Shown: positions 1 to 8,308 of the stretch, piece after piece
How the letters are laid out: every line of letters starts with the position of its first letter
Position numbering within the stretch: the stretch's first letter is position 1
Assembly: GCA_023421735.1 (NCBI GenBank)
Contig: JAEZSP010000082.1
Span: forward strand, 24,381-88,380
Source: Bacillota bacterium
Lineage (GTDB): Bacteria > Bacillota_A > Clostridia > Christensenellales > Aristaeellaceae
Direction of reading: 5' to 3'
Length of the DNA: 64,000 nt
Made by a program: the position numbers and the translations under genes
Notes under the pieces: model-generated
The model's input: the letters and a program-made list of their open reading frames with translations, nothing else
Databases searched by the model: none
Told to the model about the DNA's origin: nothing

Positions 1-1
1 T

Positions 2-370
2 AAGGCGTATACCCGCTGCGATCAGCTTTCGGGCGGTCAGCAGCAGCGCGTTGCGCTTGCGCGTACCCTCAACCAAAATCCGTCCATCATCCTCGCCGAC
101 GAACCCGTCGCCGCACTCGATCCCGTGACCGCCAATCAGGTCATGAGCGATTTTCGGCGCATCAACCGCGAGATGAACATCACCATTCTCATCAACATCC
201 ATCACGTCGATCTGGCGCTCGATTTCGCGGACCGCGTGATTGGCATTCGCGCTGGTGAGGTGGTTTACGATGGGCCTACCCAGAACGTCACCAAGGCCGT
301 GCTCGATGAAATCTACAGCGGCGCGGAGGTACCGACCGCCGAGGCCGAAAAGAAGGGGGCTGCGCAATGA
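2..370 (+). CDS. phnC: Phosphonate-type ABC transporter ATP-binding protein, 3' part (PhnC-like)
   Basis: The reading frame is open from the window edge, so only the C-terminal half is present. It shows the ABC signature [13 protein letters not shown] followed by Walker B with catalytic glutamate ([12 protein letters not shown]) and the switch histidine region ([12 protein letters not shown]). The protein powers import of phosphonate or phosphate-ester substrates through the two PhnE permeases that follow. Its stop overlaps the next start by 4 bases (ATGA), so translation is coupled. The assignment to PhnC rather than another importer ATPase rests on the two PhnE-type neighbours. The binding protein PhnD is expected upstream, outside the window. 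Confidence 0.9.
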   Translation, partial: KAYTRCDQLSGGQQQRVALARTLNQNPSIILADEPVAALDPVTANQVMSDFRRINREMNITILINIHHVDLALDFADRVIGIRAGEVVYDGPTQNVTKAVLDEIYSGAEVPTAEAEKKGAAQ

Positions 371-1203
371 CAAAGGCGCAACGGCAGCCCCTGTTTGACC
401 GCGTCTTTAAGCCCAAGACCATGACGGTCGGTGATCGCAGCGTCTCAAAGCCGCGTTCCAGAACGCCGCTGATCCTGCTGATTCTGATCGCGGCGGTGTG
501 GGGTTCAGTGGTCGTGACGGGCTTTGATGTCTCGATTCTCATCCGGCGCGGGCATCAGTTCACGGTGATCCTGGAGAAAATATTCAATCCCAAGTGGAGC
601 TATTTTGCGAAGGTGTGGAACCCGCTTCTCGATACCATCAAGATGTCGGTTATCGGGAGTGCGGTCGGTTCCATTCTTGCGCTGCCCTTTGCGGTGGTGG
701 CTTCCACAAACATCAATAAATCCGGCTGGATGGTCGCGATACTGCGCATTCTCCTCAACGTCGTGCGCACGCTTCCGACGCTCATCATCGCCTCCATCTG
801 CGCCCTGATTTTCGGACTCGGCACCTTCGCAGGCATGGTCGCCATCACGGTCTTTACCTTCGGCGTGGTGACAAAGATGCTGTATGAATCCATCGAGACC
901 ATCGACATGGGTGCGTTCGAGGCCATGGAAGCGCTGGGTGCGACGCGGTTTCAGGCGTTCTGGTCGGCGTGCATGCCCCAGATATTGCCCACCTATCTCT
1001 CCCACTGCCTGTACTCATTTGAGATTAACATCCGCGCGGCGTCCATCCTCGGCTACGTGGGCGCGGGCGGTCTGGGCATTCTCATCAACGAGCGCATCGG
1101 TTGGCGCGATTACGAAGGACTGGGCACGGTGCTTATCTCGCTGTTCGTCGTGGTTCTGATCATCGAGAACACAAGCCAGTACCTGCGCAGGAAGCTGAGT
1201 TAG
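367..1203 (+). CDS. phnE: Phosphonate ABC transporter permease 1 (PhnE-like)
   Basis: A 278-residue integral membrane protein with a cytoplasmic basic N-terminus (to about residue 30) and about six hydrophobic helices. The EAA-type loop that contacts the ATPase is visible at about residues 182-210 ([15 protein letters not shown] then a proline-rich stretch), and the conserved [10 protein letters not shown] segment follows. Length and motifs match the PhnE family. It starts in a 4-base overlap with phnC. A second, diverged permease follows 10 bases downstream, so the channel is probably a heterodimer. Confidence 0.9.
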   Translation: MTKAQRQPLFDRVFKPKTMTVGDRSVSKPRSRTPLILLILIAAVWGSVVVTGFDVSILIRRGHQFTVILEKIFNPKWSYFAKVWNPLLDTIKMSVIGSAVGSILALPFAVVASTNINKSGWMVAILRILLNVVRTLPTLIIASICALIFGLGTFAGMVAITVFTFGVVTKMLYESIETIDMGAFEAMEALGATRFQAFWSACMPQILPTYLSHCLYSFEINIRAASILGYVGAGGLGILINERIGWRDYEGLGTVLISLFVVVLIIENTSQYLRRKLS

Positions 1204-1213
1204 GAGGCCGCCG

Positions 1214-2035
1214 ATGCAAAAATATGTGAATCCCATTGAGGAAATGTACGAAAGCCGCCCCCGCAGATGGTGGGTCTATACGCTCATCACGCTGGTGATC
1301 GCGGTGCTGGTCGGCTGGTCGGGCACCGCCATTGAGTTCAAGGGTTTTGCGGCGAAGGGCAGCGAGGTCGCCTATGGCATCGTCTACGGCATTTCGCATC
1401 CGGACCTTACGCTGCTGTTCAACTGGACGAAGGACGGCGTACCATACATGCTGTTTGAGACGGTCGCGATTGCGCTTTTGGGCACGCTCATCGGCGGGCT
1501 GCTTGCCGTGCCGTTCAGCTTCCTTTCGAGCGAGAACATCGTGCCCAAATATGTGGCGTTCGTATTCCGCGCGTTCATCCTCCTCATTCGTACCATCCCG
1601 AGCCTCGTTTGGGCGCTGGTTTGGATTCGCGTGACGGGGCCGGGCGCATTCTGCGGCGTGGTGACGCAGTCCATCTGCTCGATCGGCATGATCTCAAAGA
1701 TGTACATCAACGCCATCGAGGACCTCGACACCCGCATTTTGGAGAGTCTCGATGCGGCGGGCTGCACCACATTCCAGAAAATACGCTACGGCATCCTCCC
1801 GCAGCTCTACGCCAATTTCATCTCGACCATCGTCTATCGGTTTGACATCAACATCAAGGACGCAACCACGCTGGGCATCGTCGGCGCGGGCGGCGTTGGC
1901 GCGGCGCTCATCCAGTGCATCAATTCCCGGCGCTGGAGCATGGTCGGCGCGTTCCTGGCGGGCATGATCGTCCTGATGCTCTTCATCGAACTGTTCTCCA
2001 CCCGAATCCGAAAACGTCTTGCGAGGGGTTCATGA
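1214..2035 (+). CDS. phnE: Phosphonate ABC transporter permease 2 (PhnE-like)
   Basis: A 273-residue permease with the same architecture as its upstream neighbour: EAA loop (ESLDAAGCTTFQKIRYG) and the LGIVGAGGVG motif near the C-terminus. A good ribosome site (TAGGAGG) precedes the ATG. Two adjacent phnE genes are common in Gram-positive phosphonate-type importers. Its stop is fused to the start of the nucleotidase gene (ATGA), placing all four genes in one transcript. Confidence 0.9.
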   Translation: MQKYVNPIEEMYESRPRRWWVYTLITLVIAVLVGWSGTAIEFKGFAAKGSEVAYGIVYGISHPDLTLLFNWTKDGVPYMLFETVAIALLGTLIGGLLAVPFSFLSSENIVPKYVAFVFRAFILLIRTIPSLVWALVWIRVTGPGAFCGVVTQSICSIGMISKMYINAIEDLDTRILESLDAAGCTTFQKIRYGILPQLYANFISTIVYRFDINIKDATTLGIVGAGGVGAALIQCINSRRWSMVGAFLAGMIVLMLFIELFSTRIRKRLARGS

Positions 2036-3525
2036 AAAAGCTCACGATCTATTTCACCTCAGACACGCACGGCTATCTCTATCCGACGAACTTTGCGGAC
2101 GAGACGCCCCGCGCCATGGGGCTTTTCTCAATGGACTTTAAAAAAGACGGGAATACGCTCGTCATCGACGGCGGCGATTGCCTGCAGGGCGCGCCGCTGA
2201 CCTACTTTTGCCGGCAGGCGAACCGCCCCATGCCTGTCGCGCGTGCGATGAACGAGTTGCAATACGATTATGTGACGCTCGGGAATCACGACTTCAATTA
2301 CGGCTACGAGGTCATGCGCGATCACCTCGGGGCGTTATCCGCCCGCTGTCTGTGTGCGAACCTGACCGACCTCGGCGGGGAACTGGCCTTTGGCGATACT
2401 GCCGTACGCGTGATGGAAAACGGACTGCGCGTGGGCCTGGTCGGCATGGTGACGTCCTGGGTCGGCGTGTGGGAAAAGAGCGAAAACATGGAGAAGCTGC
2501 GCGTGGGCGATCCGTTCACCGCGGCAAAAGAGGCGTGTGCCGCGCTGCGCGACCAGGTGGATGTGTTGATCGGCATCTACCACGGCGGGTTCGAAAAGGA
2601 CGTCAAAACGGGGCGTGTCTTGAGCGAAACGGACGAAAACATCGGCTGCAAACTCTGCGAGGAGCTTCCGTTTGATCTCCTCCTGACGGGGCATCAGCAT
2701 GTGCCCATGGAGAACGCCAATTACTGCGGCACGCACGTCGTGCAGACGCCCTGCAACGCGGTCAAGTACGTCAAAGTGACGCTGGAGGAAGACGGGACGT
2801 TTTCCTCCGCGCTCGCGGCGCCCACCGCGCCCGCGCGCCTCAAACCGTGGCAGGCAAGCCTGTTTGCCGAATTGAATGCATGGCTCGACCGTCCGATCGG
2901 GCACATCTCCCGCGTGCTTCTGCCGGGCGACAAGCTGGACATGGCGCTTAACGGCGCACCGATTGCGGACTTTTACAACATGGTACAGTTGGATGCGAGC
3001 GGTGCGAACGTCTCCTGCACGTGCTTGGGCAATGAATTGCGCGGCTTTGTGGACAGGGATGTCACCGTGCGCGACGTGGTGGCGAGTTATACTTATTCAA
3101 ACACGCTGGTCGTGCTCGAAATCACGGGGGCCATCCTGAAAATGGCGCTCGAACAATGCGCAACGTATTTCGACACATCAGGCGGTACGGTGGGAATCGC
3201 CGCACCCTTCCTTCTTCCCAAGGAGGCGCACTATAACTACGATTTCTTTTATGGGATTACCTACGAATTCGACCTGAAAAATCCCATCGGAAGCCGCGTG
3301 ACGAAACTTATGCGAAGCGGAAAGCCCGTTTCAGGGGATGATCGGATGGCCCTCGTCATGAACAACTATCGCGCGACGGGCGCAGGGGACTTCGGCTTTT
3401 ATCAAAACTGTCCGCGTGTGAAGGAGATGCAGACCGAGGTGAGCGAACTCATCCTCAATTACCTGTCCGCGCGGGAGATGGTCGAGATTCCGGCGTTCCC
3501 GTCTTATCGGACGGTTTTGCCGTAG
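2032..3525 (+). CDS. Cytoplasmic bifunctional metallophosphatase/5'-nucleotidase (UshA-type)
   Basis: A 497-residue two-domain protein. The N-terminal calcineurin-like domain carries the metal motifs FTSDTHGYL (near residue 8), DGGDCLQG, LGNHDFNYG, IYHGGFE and LLTGHQHV; the C-terminal 5'-nucleotidase domain (about residues 300-480) ends with a NNYRATGAGDFGF-like substrate loop. There is no signal peptide, unlike secreted UshA, so it should act inside the cell on imported organophosphates or nucleotides. The start is the ATG overlapping the phnE stop; upstream in-frame ATGs lie inside phnE. It closes the importer operon. Its last 71 bases overlap the convergent MFS gene. Confidence 0.88.
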   Translation: MKKLTIYFTSDTHGYLYPTNFADETPRAMGLFSMDFKKDGNTLVIDGGDCLQGAPLTYFCRQANRPMPVARAMNELQYDYVTLGNHDFNYGYEVMRDHLGALSARCLCANLTDLGGELAFGDTAVRVMENGLRVGLVGMVTSWVGVWEKSENMEKLRVGDPFTAAKEACAALRDQVDVLIGIYHGGFEKDVKTGRVLSETDENIGCKLCEELPFDLLLTGHQHVPMENANYCGTHVVQTPCNAVKYVKVTLEEDGTFSSALAAPTAPARLKPWQASLFAELNAWLDRPIGHISRVLLPGDKLDMALNGAPIADFYNMVQLDASGANVSCTCLGNELRGFVDRDVTVRDVVASYTYSNTLVVLEITGAILKMALEQCATYFDTSGGTVGIAAPFLLPKEAHYNYDFFYGITYEFDLKNPIGSRVTKLMRSGKPVSGDDRMALVMNNYRATGAGDFGFYQNCPRVKEMQTEVSELILNYLSAREMVEIPAFPSYRTVLP

Positions 3526-4777
3526 GAAAAGGAGCTGTGCTCCGGTGCGCGAATCGGAGCGCTACTACTGTCTCCAGGACGACGAAGCCGAGGCCCATCG
3601 CGAGAGGCAGCGACCGGTTCAGTTCCGCCAGCAGCCCGGCAAGCCACGTGACCGGTGCGCCGACGAGCAGAATTCCGGCTGTCATCATGCTGTTGATCCG
3701 CGCACGCTCCTCCTGCGGGATGGTAACCGAGATCAGCGACTCGACGTACGGCCCGAGCATCGCCAGCGCGAACGCGTCGCACGAGGCGGACAGGAACGCG
3801 ACCCACACCGCCCCGCGCGCAAGGGGCAAAAGCGCCAGCGGAAGCGCAAGGGAGAGGCCCTTCGCCGCGATGCCCGATAAAAGCGGCACGCGAACGCGCG
3901 AAAGCTTTATGTGCGGGATGATCAAGAGGTAGACAACAAGCGTGATGATTGCTTTGGCGGGTGGCAGCGCGGAAAAAACGGCGGCGCTGATGCCATACTT
4001 TTCCGTCACAAAAAGCGGCCAGAAGTTCGCGAACACCGCCCCATCGCAATTTATGAGAAGTGCGAACGCTGCCAACAGTAGCAGGCTTTTATTCCCGATT
4101 GCCGAAACGAACGCGCTGAAATTTCCGAGCGCAAGGTGCAGTGCGCTGCATCCTCGGCTCGCGGCGATCCGCGCCCGTCCGATGGAACTTTCGCCCGACA
4201 TGCGGTACTGGAGGATGAACTTGGCCGTCATAAGAAGAAGCGCCAGCGCGTAGAGCGCGCGCATGGTGGGTGGGAGCGAAAAGCGGACGATGAATATGCC
4301 TGCGACCGGGGCGAGAAACCCAGCCGCCATTCCCATAATCGACAGGATGGTGAATATGTGGACGAGCTTGTCGTCGTCTCCGTCCTCGACGATTAGGCAG
4401 CTGAAGCTGGTGCCCGTTACGCGCCACATGCCGTTGAACGCAGCCGCGAGAGCGAAAAGGGGGAAGCTTCGTGCCGACATCCAGAGCGCGCAGGGAATCG
4501 TCCAGCTCATAAGGCCGAAGAGCAGCATCGATTTTCTGCGGCCAATCTTGTCGACAATCCCACCCGACAAGAGCGCCCACGCGAATTGACTGGCAAAGCC
4601 CAGTGCGGCCACCGTACCGATTTGTGCGTCCGTGAGCCCGAGATCCGACATGTAAAGGGATGCGAAGGGAAGAAAGAGCTGGTACGGAATCGCCCACAAC
4701 GGTTCAGTAAATACGCACGCCCTCTGATTGCCCCGGAGGGAGCGCAGCGAGCGGTACAGCGAACGGATTGCTTTCAT
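3455..4777 (-). CDS. Major facilitator superfamily transporter
   Basis: A 440-residue, about 12-helix protein with the MFS loop-2 motif G-GxxxDKIGRRKSM near residue 80 (GGIVDKIGRRKSM). The start at 4777 is chosen because AAGGAG lies 6 bases upstream; a longer in-frame ATG at 4807 has a poorly spaced site. Substrate is unknown; the fold resembles drug/sugar efflux members. The C-terminal tail (about 25 residues rich in Pro, Ser and Thr) overlaps the end of the convergent nucleotidase gene by 71 bases, which is a long overlap and may mean the ancestral stop was lost. Confidence 0.85.
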   Translation of the reverse strand: MKAIRSLYRSLRSLRGNQRACVFTEPLWAIPYQLFLPFASLYMSDLGLTDAQIGTVAALGFASQFAWALLSGGIVDKIGRRKSMLLFGLMSWTIPCALWMSARSFPLFALAAAFNGMWRVTGTSFSCLIVEDGDDDKLVHIFTILSIMGMAAGFLAPVAGIFIVRFSLPPTMRALYALALLLMTAKFILQYRMSGESSIGRARIAASRGCSALHLALGNFSAFVSAIGNKSLLLLAAFALLINCDGAVFANFWPLFVTEKYGISAAVFSALPPAKAIITLVVYLLIIPHIKLSRVRVPLLSGIAAKGLSLALPLALLPLARGAVWVAFLSASCDAFALAMLGPYVESLISVTIPQEERARINSMMTAGILLVGAPVTWLAGLLAELNRSLPLAMGLGFVVLETVVALRFAHRSTAPFPTAKPSDKTGTPESRPSPARTGN

Positions 4778-5001
4778 TCTGTTCTCCTTTTTATATCTTG
4801 GTGGCATCAGCTCCTTTCAAAATGACTCGGCCGACTCCGCTTCCCGCGATGGCTTCGCGTGGGAGCGACCCGCAATCCGACATGCAACTCCACCCCTTTC
4901 GCAATGATTAACATAATGATACACGATGAGCCGCCCTGTTGTCCAGTCCATCCGCCGCACACTCTTTTGATGTGCGACGGATCAGTGGAAGATCAGTATG
5001 C

Positions 5002-5029
5002 AAAAAAGGGAGTCGCATGTGCGGCTCCC
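5002..5029 (-). terminator. Intrinsic terminator after sodA
   Basis: On the minus strand a stem of GGGAGCCGCA / TGCGACTCCC type is followed by a run of six T, directly downstream of the superoxide dismutase stop. The remaining 220 bases up to the MFS gene contain no open frame that I can support. Confidence 0.8.
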
Positions 5030-5046
5030 AAACCAAAAGGGATCGG

Positions 5047-5658
5047 TTAACGCTTCGCATAGTTTTCCGCGACCTTGTTCCAATCGACCACCTCGAAAAA
5101 TTCCTTTACATAATCGGCGCGCAGGTTCTTGTACTTGAGATAGTACGCGTGCTCCCACACGTCGATGCCGAAAATCGGTCGCCAGGCACCTTCCGTTTCG
5201 GTGATGGGGTTGTCCTGATTCGGTGTCGCCATGACCTTCAAATCGCCCTTCCCGTCGGTTGCAAGCCATGCCCAGCCGGAGCCGAATTGCCCTGCCGCCG
5301 CCTTTGAAATCTGTTCCTTGAAGTCGTCAAACGATCCAAACGTTTCCTCGATCTTTTCGGCCAGCTCACCCGTTGGCGCGCCACCTGCATGCGGTGCGAT
5401 GTGGCCAAAGTACAGATTGTGGTTAAAAAACCCGCCGCCGTTGTTGCGCACCGCCGTGCGCACGTCCTCCGGTACGAATTTAAGTCCTGCCAAGAGTTCC
5501 TCGACGGGTTTTCCTTCCAGTCCCGCCTTTTCGACGGCGGCATTCAGGTTTTTCGTATACCCGGCGTGGTGCTTTGTATAATGGGTCTGCATGGTGAGCG
5601 CATCAATATGCGGCTCCAACGCGTCAAATGCGTAATTTAGTTTTATCTGCTCAAACAT
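5047..5658 (-). CDS. sodA: Superoxide dismutase, Mn-type
   Basis: A 203-residue Fe/Mn superoxide dismutase of full length. Metal ligands are visible as H26 (THYTKHH), H80 (FFNHN), D166 and H170 (DVWEHAYY). The outer-sphere pattern, with Gly in NNGGGFFNH and Gln148 in the second half (TPNQDNP), is that of Mn enzymes rather than Fe enzymes, although cambialistic use is possible. No signal peptide, so it detoxifies superoxide in the cytoplasm. GGGAG precedes the start. It is a single-gene transcript. Confidence 0.93.
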   Translation of the reverse strand: MFEQIKLNYAFDALEPHIDALTMQTHYTKHHAGYTKNLNAAVEKAGLEGKPVEELLAGLKFVPEDVRTAVRNNGGGFFNHNLYFGHIAPHAGGAPTGELAEKIEETFGSFDDFKEQISKAAAGQFGSGWAWLATDGKGDLKVMATPNQDNPITETEGAWRPIFGIDVWEHAYYLKYKNLRADYVKEFFEVVDWNKVAENYAKR

Positions 5659-5805
5659 GGAGAATCTCCCTTCTCCCCGTTGGTAGGGGCTCCTAACTGC
5701 TCTGCATGAAATATACCCCTGTTGGCGGGATGTGAATCAGCCGCAATTTCGGTTCATTTTTTCTGTGGAATATGGTATCATTGGGAAATAAGGAGGAAAA
5801 GAGAC

Positions 5806-6285
5806 ATGGAGAATGTGTTTGGGGTGCGGGTTCTGGCACTGCCGAAGTGCCGGATGGTCACATCGGGGATGGAGACAGGCGCGCCGTTTGCGCCGGAGAG
5901 CAAGCTGACGGCGTTCAGTACGTGGTTTTCGAAGATTGCCGCGACTGATCGGTTCATGCCGCGCGATTTTCTGTGGTACGATGCGGAGATTCCGGGCATG
6001 GAATGGTGTTATGTCTATTCTGAGGGAATGGACACCGGCGATTTTGAGGTCGTCGACTTCGACGGCGGACTGTACGCAGCCGCGATTTCAGTCGATGAGG
6101 ACGATACGGATGGCACTCGTGTATACGAGGGGATCAAAGCGTGGATCGCCGAATGCGGTTTTGCATTAGATGAACGGCCGCGGCACAGGACGATGTTCCA
6201 CATCCCAACACCGGCGTCAGCCAAAAAGGTGATGGGTTTCAATCAGCTCGACATATTTGTGCCGATCAAAGGGACGGAGGTTTAA
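5806..6285 (+). CDS. GyrI-like small-molecule-binding domain protein
   Basis: A 159-residue stand-alone protein resembling the effector-binding domain of AraC-type activators (GyrI-like/SOUL fold): a YVYSEGM segment, then FDGGLYAAAIS and a C-terminal LDIFVPI strand. No DNA-binding domain is present. AGGAGG lies upstream of the chosen ATG; an in-frame ATG at 5722 lacks a site. It is 2 bases upstream of the C39-like gene and surely cotranscribed, so it may act as ligand sensor or buffering partner for that product. Function unknown. Confidence 0.7.
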   Translation: MENVFGVRVLALPKCRMVTSGMETGAPFAPESKLTAFSTWFSKIAATDRFMPRDFLWYDAEIPGMEWCYVYSEGMDTGDFEVVDFDGGLYAAAISVDEDDTDGTRVYEGIKAWIAECGFALDERPRHRTMFHIPTPASAKKVMGFNQLDIFVPIKGTEV

Positions 6286-6287
6286 GC

Positions 6288-7370
6288 GTGGCAAGCCGCA
6301 TCATCGAATATGTGCCGCGCGTCGCGCAGTTTCCGGAGGGCGGAAGCGCCATGCTCACACCCTTCATCGGTTCCCTGTGGGCCGCGCTTTCCGGCATGGG
6401 CAGGCCGCGCCCCTATGCGGACATACTGGCATTGAGCGGCGCGGGCAACCGCCTCGTCTGGCGGCCGGGAAAGTGGGATGGAGGGAATGTCGATATTCTC
6501 GCCTGCGAGGAGGACGCCTTCGCTCCGCACAGGCGCGCGCTTGAGGCGCTGGGGCTTTTGGGGACGTTTCGGCTCACAAAACCCATTGCGGGGATGGATG
6601 GGCCGCTGGTTTCGGAGGATGCGGCACGCGCCGAGATCGTAAAATCGCTGGATGCGGGAGTGCCTGTGATCGCCATGGGCATCATCGGGCCACCGGAGTG
6701 CTGCGTGGTGTTCGGATACGAGGGGGACGGCGCGTCGCTCGTGGGTTGGAATTATTTTCAGACGGACGAAGGTTTCCCAAAGGACGAACCCTTCAAGAAG
6801 ATGGGTTGGTTCGAGGGCCTGTTGGGCTACATATTGCTTGCGGACGCCGGGAGCACACCCTCTGTGCGGGAAAACACACGCACTGCCGTGCGTGCCATCG
6901 TGGAAAACGCGATGCACCCGGACGTGCGCGGTGCGAAGATCGGCATGGCCGCGTGGGAAGCGATGCTGGATGCGCTCGAAAATGCCTCTTTTGATGATTG
7001 CACCCGGGTTCTCTTGGCTGACGCCGACGGAGTCTTAGATGACGAAGTATGGGAAAAGACGGTGCAGGGGCGGTTCTACGTCTATTGCGACGCGCTATGT
7101 CAGATTTATGAGCGCGGCGCGGCGTTGCCCTATTGGGAGAGCGTACACACCGAAAATCCCGATTGGGCGGAGCCGATCGCGGAGGCGATCGATGCCTGGC
7201 GCGCCTGCGCACAGTACGGTGGTTTTCTTTGGAAGCATTTGACCAATGACGAAGCGGGTTTCCGGAAATTTGCCGACCCCGCGATTCGCAAAATTCTTGC
7301 CGACGAGGGACGGCGGGCCATGGCGCTGGATCAGGCGGCAGTCGCGGCGATCAGAAAGCTGCTCGGATGA
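6288..7370 (+). CDS. Hypothetical protein, BtrH/C39-peptidase-like N-terminal fold
   Basis: A 360-residue soluble protein with a GTG start preceded by GGACGGAGG. Features seen: an early G-S-A-M-L segment, then a domain ending in VPVIAMGIIGPPECCVVFGYEGDG, resembling the BtrH-N/C39-like cysteine-peptidase fold where a conserved Gly-rich strand precedes the catalytic His; here that position reads ECCVVFGY, so catalysis is doubtful. The C-terminal about 150 residues are alpha-helical. It is a distant relative of the protein at 13494-14591. No function is assigned. Confidence 0.6.
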   Translation: MASRIIEYVPRVAQFPEGGSAMLTPFIGSLWAALSGMGRPRPYADILALSGAGNRLVWRPGKWDGGNVDILACEEDAFAPHRRALEALGLLGTFRLTKPIAGMDGPLVSEDAARAEIVKSLDAGVPVIAMGIIGPPECCVVFGYEGDGASLVGWNYFQTDEGFPKDEPFKKMGWFEGLLGYILLADAGSTPSVRENTRTAVRAIVENAMHPDVRGAKIGMAAWEAMLDALENASFDDCTRVLLADADGVLDDEVWEKTVQGRFYVYCDALCQIYERGAALPYWESVHTENPDWAEPIAEAIDAWRACAQYGGFLWKHLTNDEAGFRKFADPAIRKILADEGRRAMALDQAAVAAIRKLLG

Positions 7371-7406
7371 AACAAAACGGTCCGATTCCATGCGGAATCG
7401 GGCCGT
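7371..7406 (-). terminator. Intrinsic terminator, minus strand
   Basis: A 13-pair stem with one mismatch (ACGGtCCGATTCC / GGAATCGGgCCGT, loop ATGC) followed on the minus strand by TTTTGTTT. It serves the secreted-repeat gene and may also stop transcription from the plus-strand gene. Confidence 0.75.
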
Positions 7407-7420
7407 GATTGTCTACATGG

Positions 7421-8119
7421 TTATTCGGCAACGACGGGATCGAAAATCATCATCATATCATCGGCTTCCAAAACCAGACGTCCGCCGCGCAACGTGCATG
7501 CCACCGGCTGATCCCCGTCCGTAATGGTGATGACATTCCCTTCCATGGACCAGGTCAGTTCGGCAGGTTCCTCCCCCGTCGTGACCGAGAGCGCCGTATA
7601 ATCCGCGTTGATCGTCAGAGTCATCTCGACATACGACATGCCGGCCATGGAAATGCGGGTGCCGCTTATTTCGATCTCCGTGGCGATCCAGGCACCCACG
7701 AAGCTCGCTTCCGTCACATCCGTATCGGGTTCGGGCAGCGGTTCCGCGGCAGCCGTAGGTTCGCGCTCCAAATAAATCAACATGTAACCCGCGTCCAGGA
7801 CGAGCGTTTCCTCTTCGAGCGTGACGCCAAATGGCATGCCCTGATCGGTATACGTCATCATGCCCTGCTCGTCGAGGGCCCAGGTGCCGGTGCTGATGTC
7901 TTCGCCGCTCATCGCCGTAACCGAACCATCCGCGAAGAATTCCAATGTCATGTCACTGCCCATCATGGCATAGGGGAACGTGTTTCCATCCATCCCAACC
8001 TGTGTGGCGTACCAGAGACCCAGACAATCCGCGGGATCGACTGGGGTAACCTCCTCGGCGACCGCGAAAGGCATTAAAAGCGCAAGCACCAGGATGAGCG
8101 CGAGTGAGATCCTCTTCAT
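7421..8119 (-). CDS. Secreted protein with two tandem lipocalin-like repeats
   Basis: A 232-residue protein with a classic signal peptide (MKR, hydrophobic core, AVA cleavage site after about residue 21). The mature part is two homologous modules of about 85 residues: the first begins LGLWYATQ and the second VGAWIATE, each continuing with an MTL strand, an ADGSVT/ADYTAL turn, a TW strand and a final LVL strand ending in MLIYL or MMMIF. This beta-rich repeat resembles lipocalin-like domains. AGGAGGAGG precedes the chosen ATG. No lipobox Cys is seen, so it is probably released or wall-associated. Ligand unknown. Confidence 0.7.
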   Translation of the reverse strand: MKRISLALILVLALLMPFAVAEEVTPVDPADCLGLWYATQVGMDGNTFPYAMMGSDMTLEFFADGSVTAMSGEDISTGTWALDEQGMMTYTDQGMPFGVTLEEETLVLDAGYMLIYLEREPTAAAEPLPEPDTDVTEASFVGAWIATEIEISGTRISMAGMSYVEMTLTINADYTALSVTTGEEPAELTWSMEGNVITITDGDQPVACTLRGGRLVLEADDMMMIFDPVVAE

Positions 8120-8250
8120 GTTCAATTCCTCCTCCTCATTATCAAGGCCCTGTTTTATGGTACCATGAAGGCCATTGTGTGTCAAACATTAGATATGCCA
8201 GCCGAGTAAATTTCTCTTTTCCGCATATCCCTTGCGCAGCGAAAAGGGCA

Positions 8251-8279
8251 TGGTCAATCGCGCGATCCTGTGCTATACT
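8251..8279 (+). promoter_or_regulatory. Promoter of the M42 peptidase gene
   Basis: -35 TGGTCA, 17-base spacer, -10 TATACT with an extended TGC element directly before it. It lies 30 bases upstream of the chosen start. Confidence 0.6.
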
Positions 8280-8308
8280 GAGTTGAAATGCTTTGGGAGG
8301 GAATCGAA

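Noticed and set aside
4778..5001. Possible small gene or riboswitch upstream of the MFS gene
   Set aside because: Only a second AAAGGAG with a short in-frame ATG was found; no leader structure could be supported.
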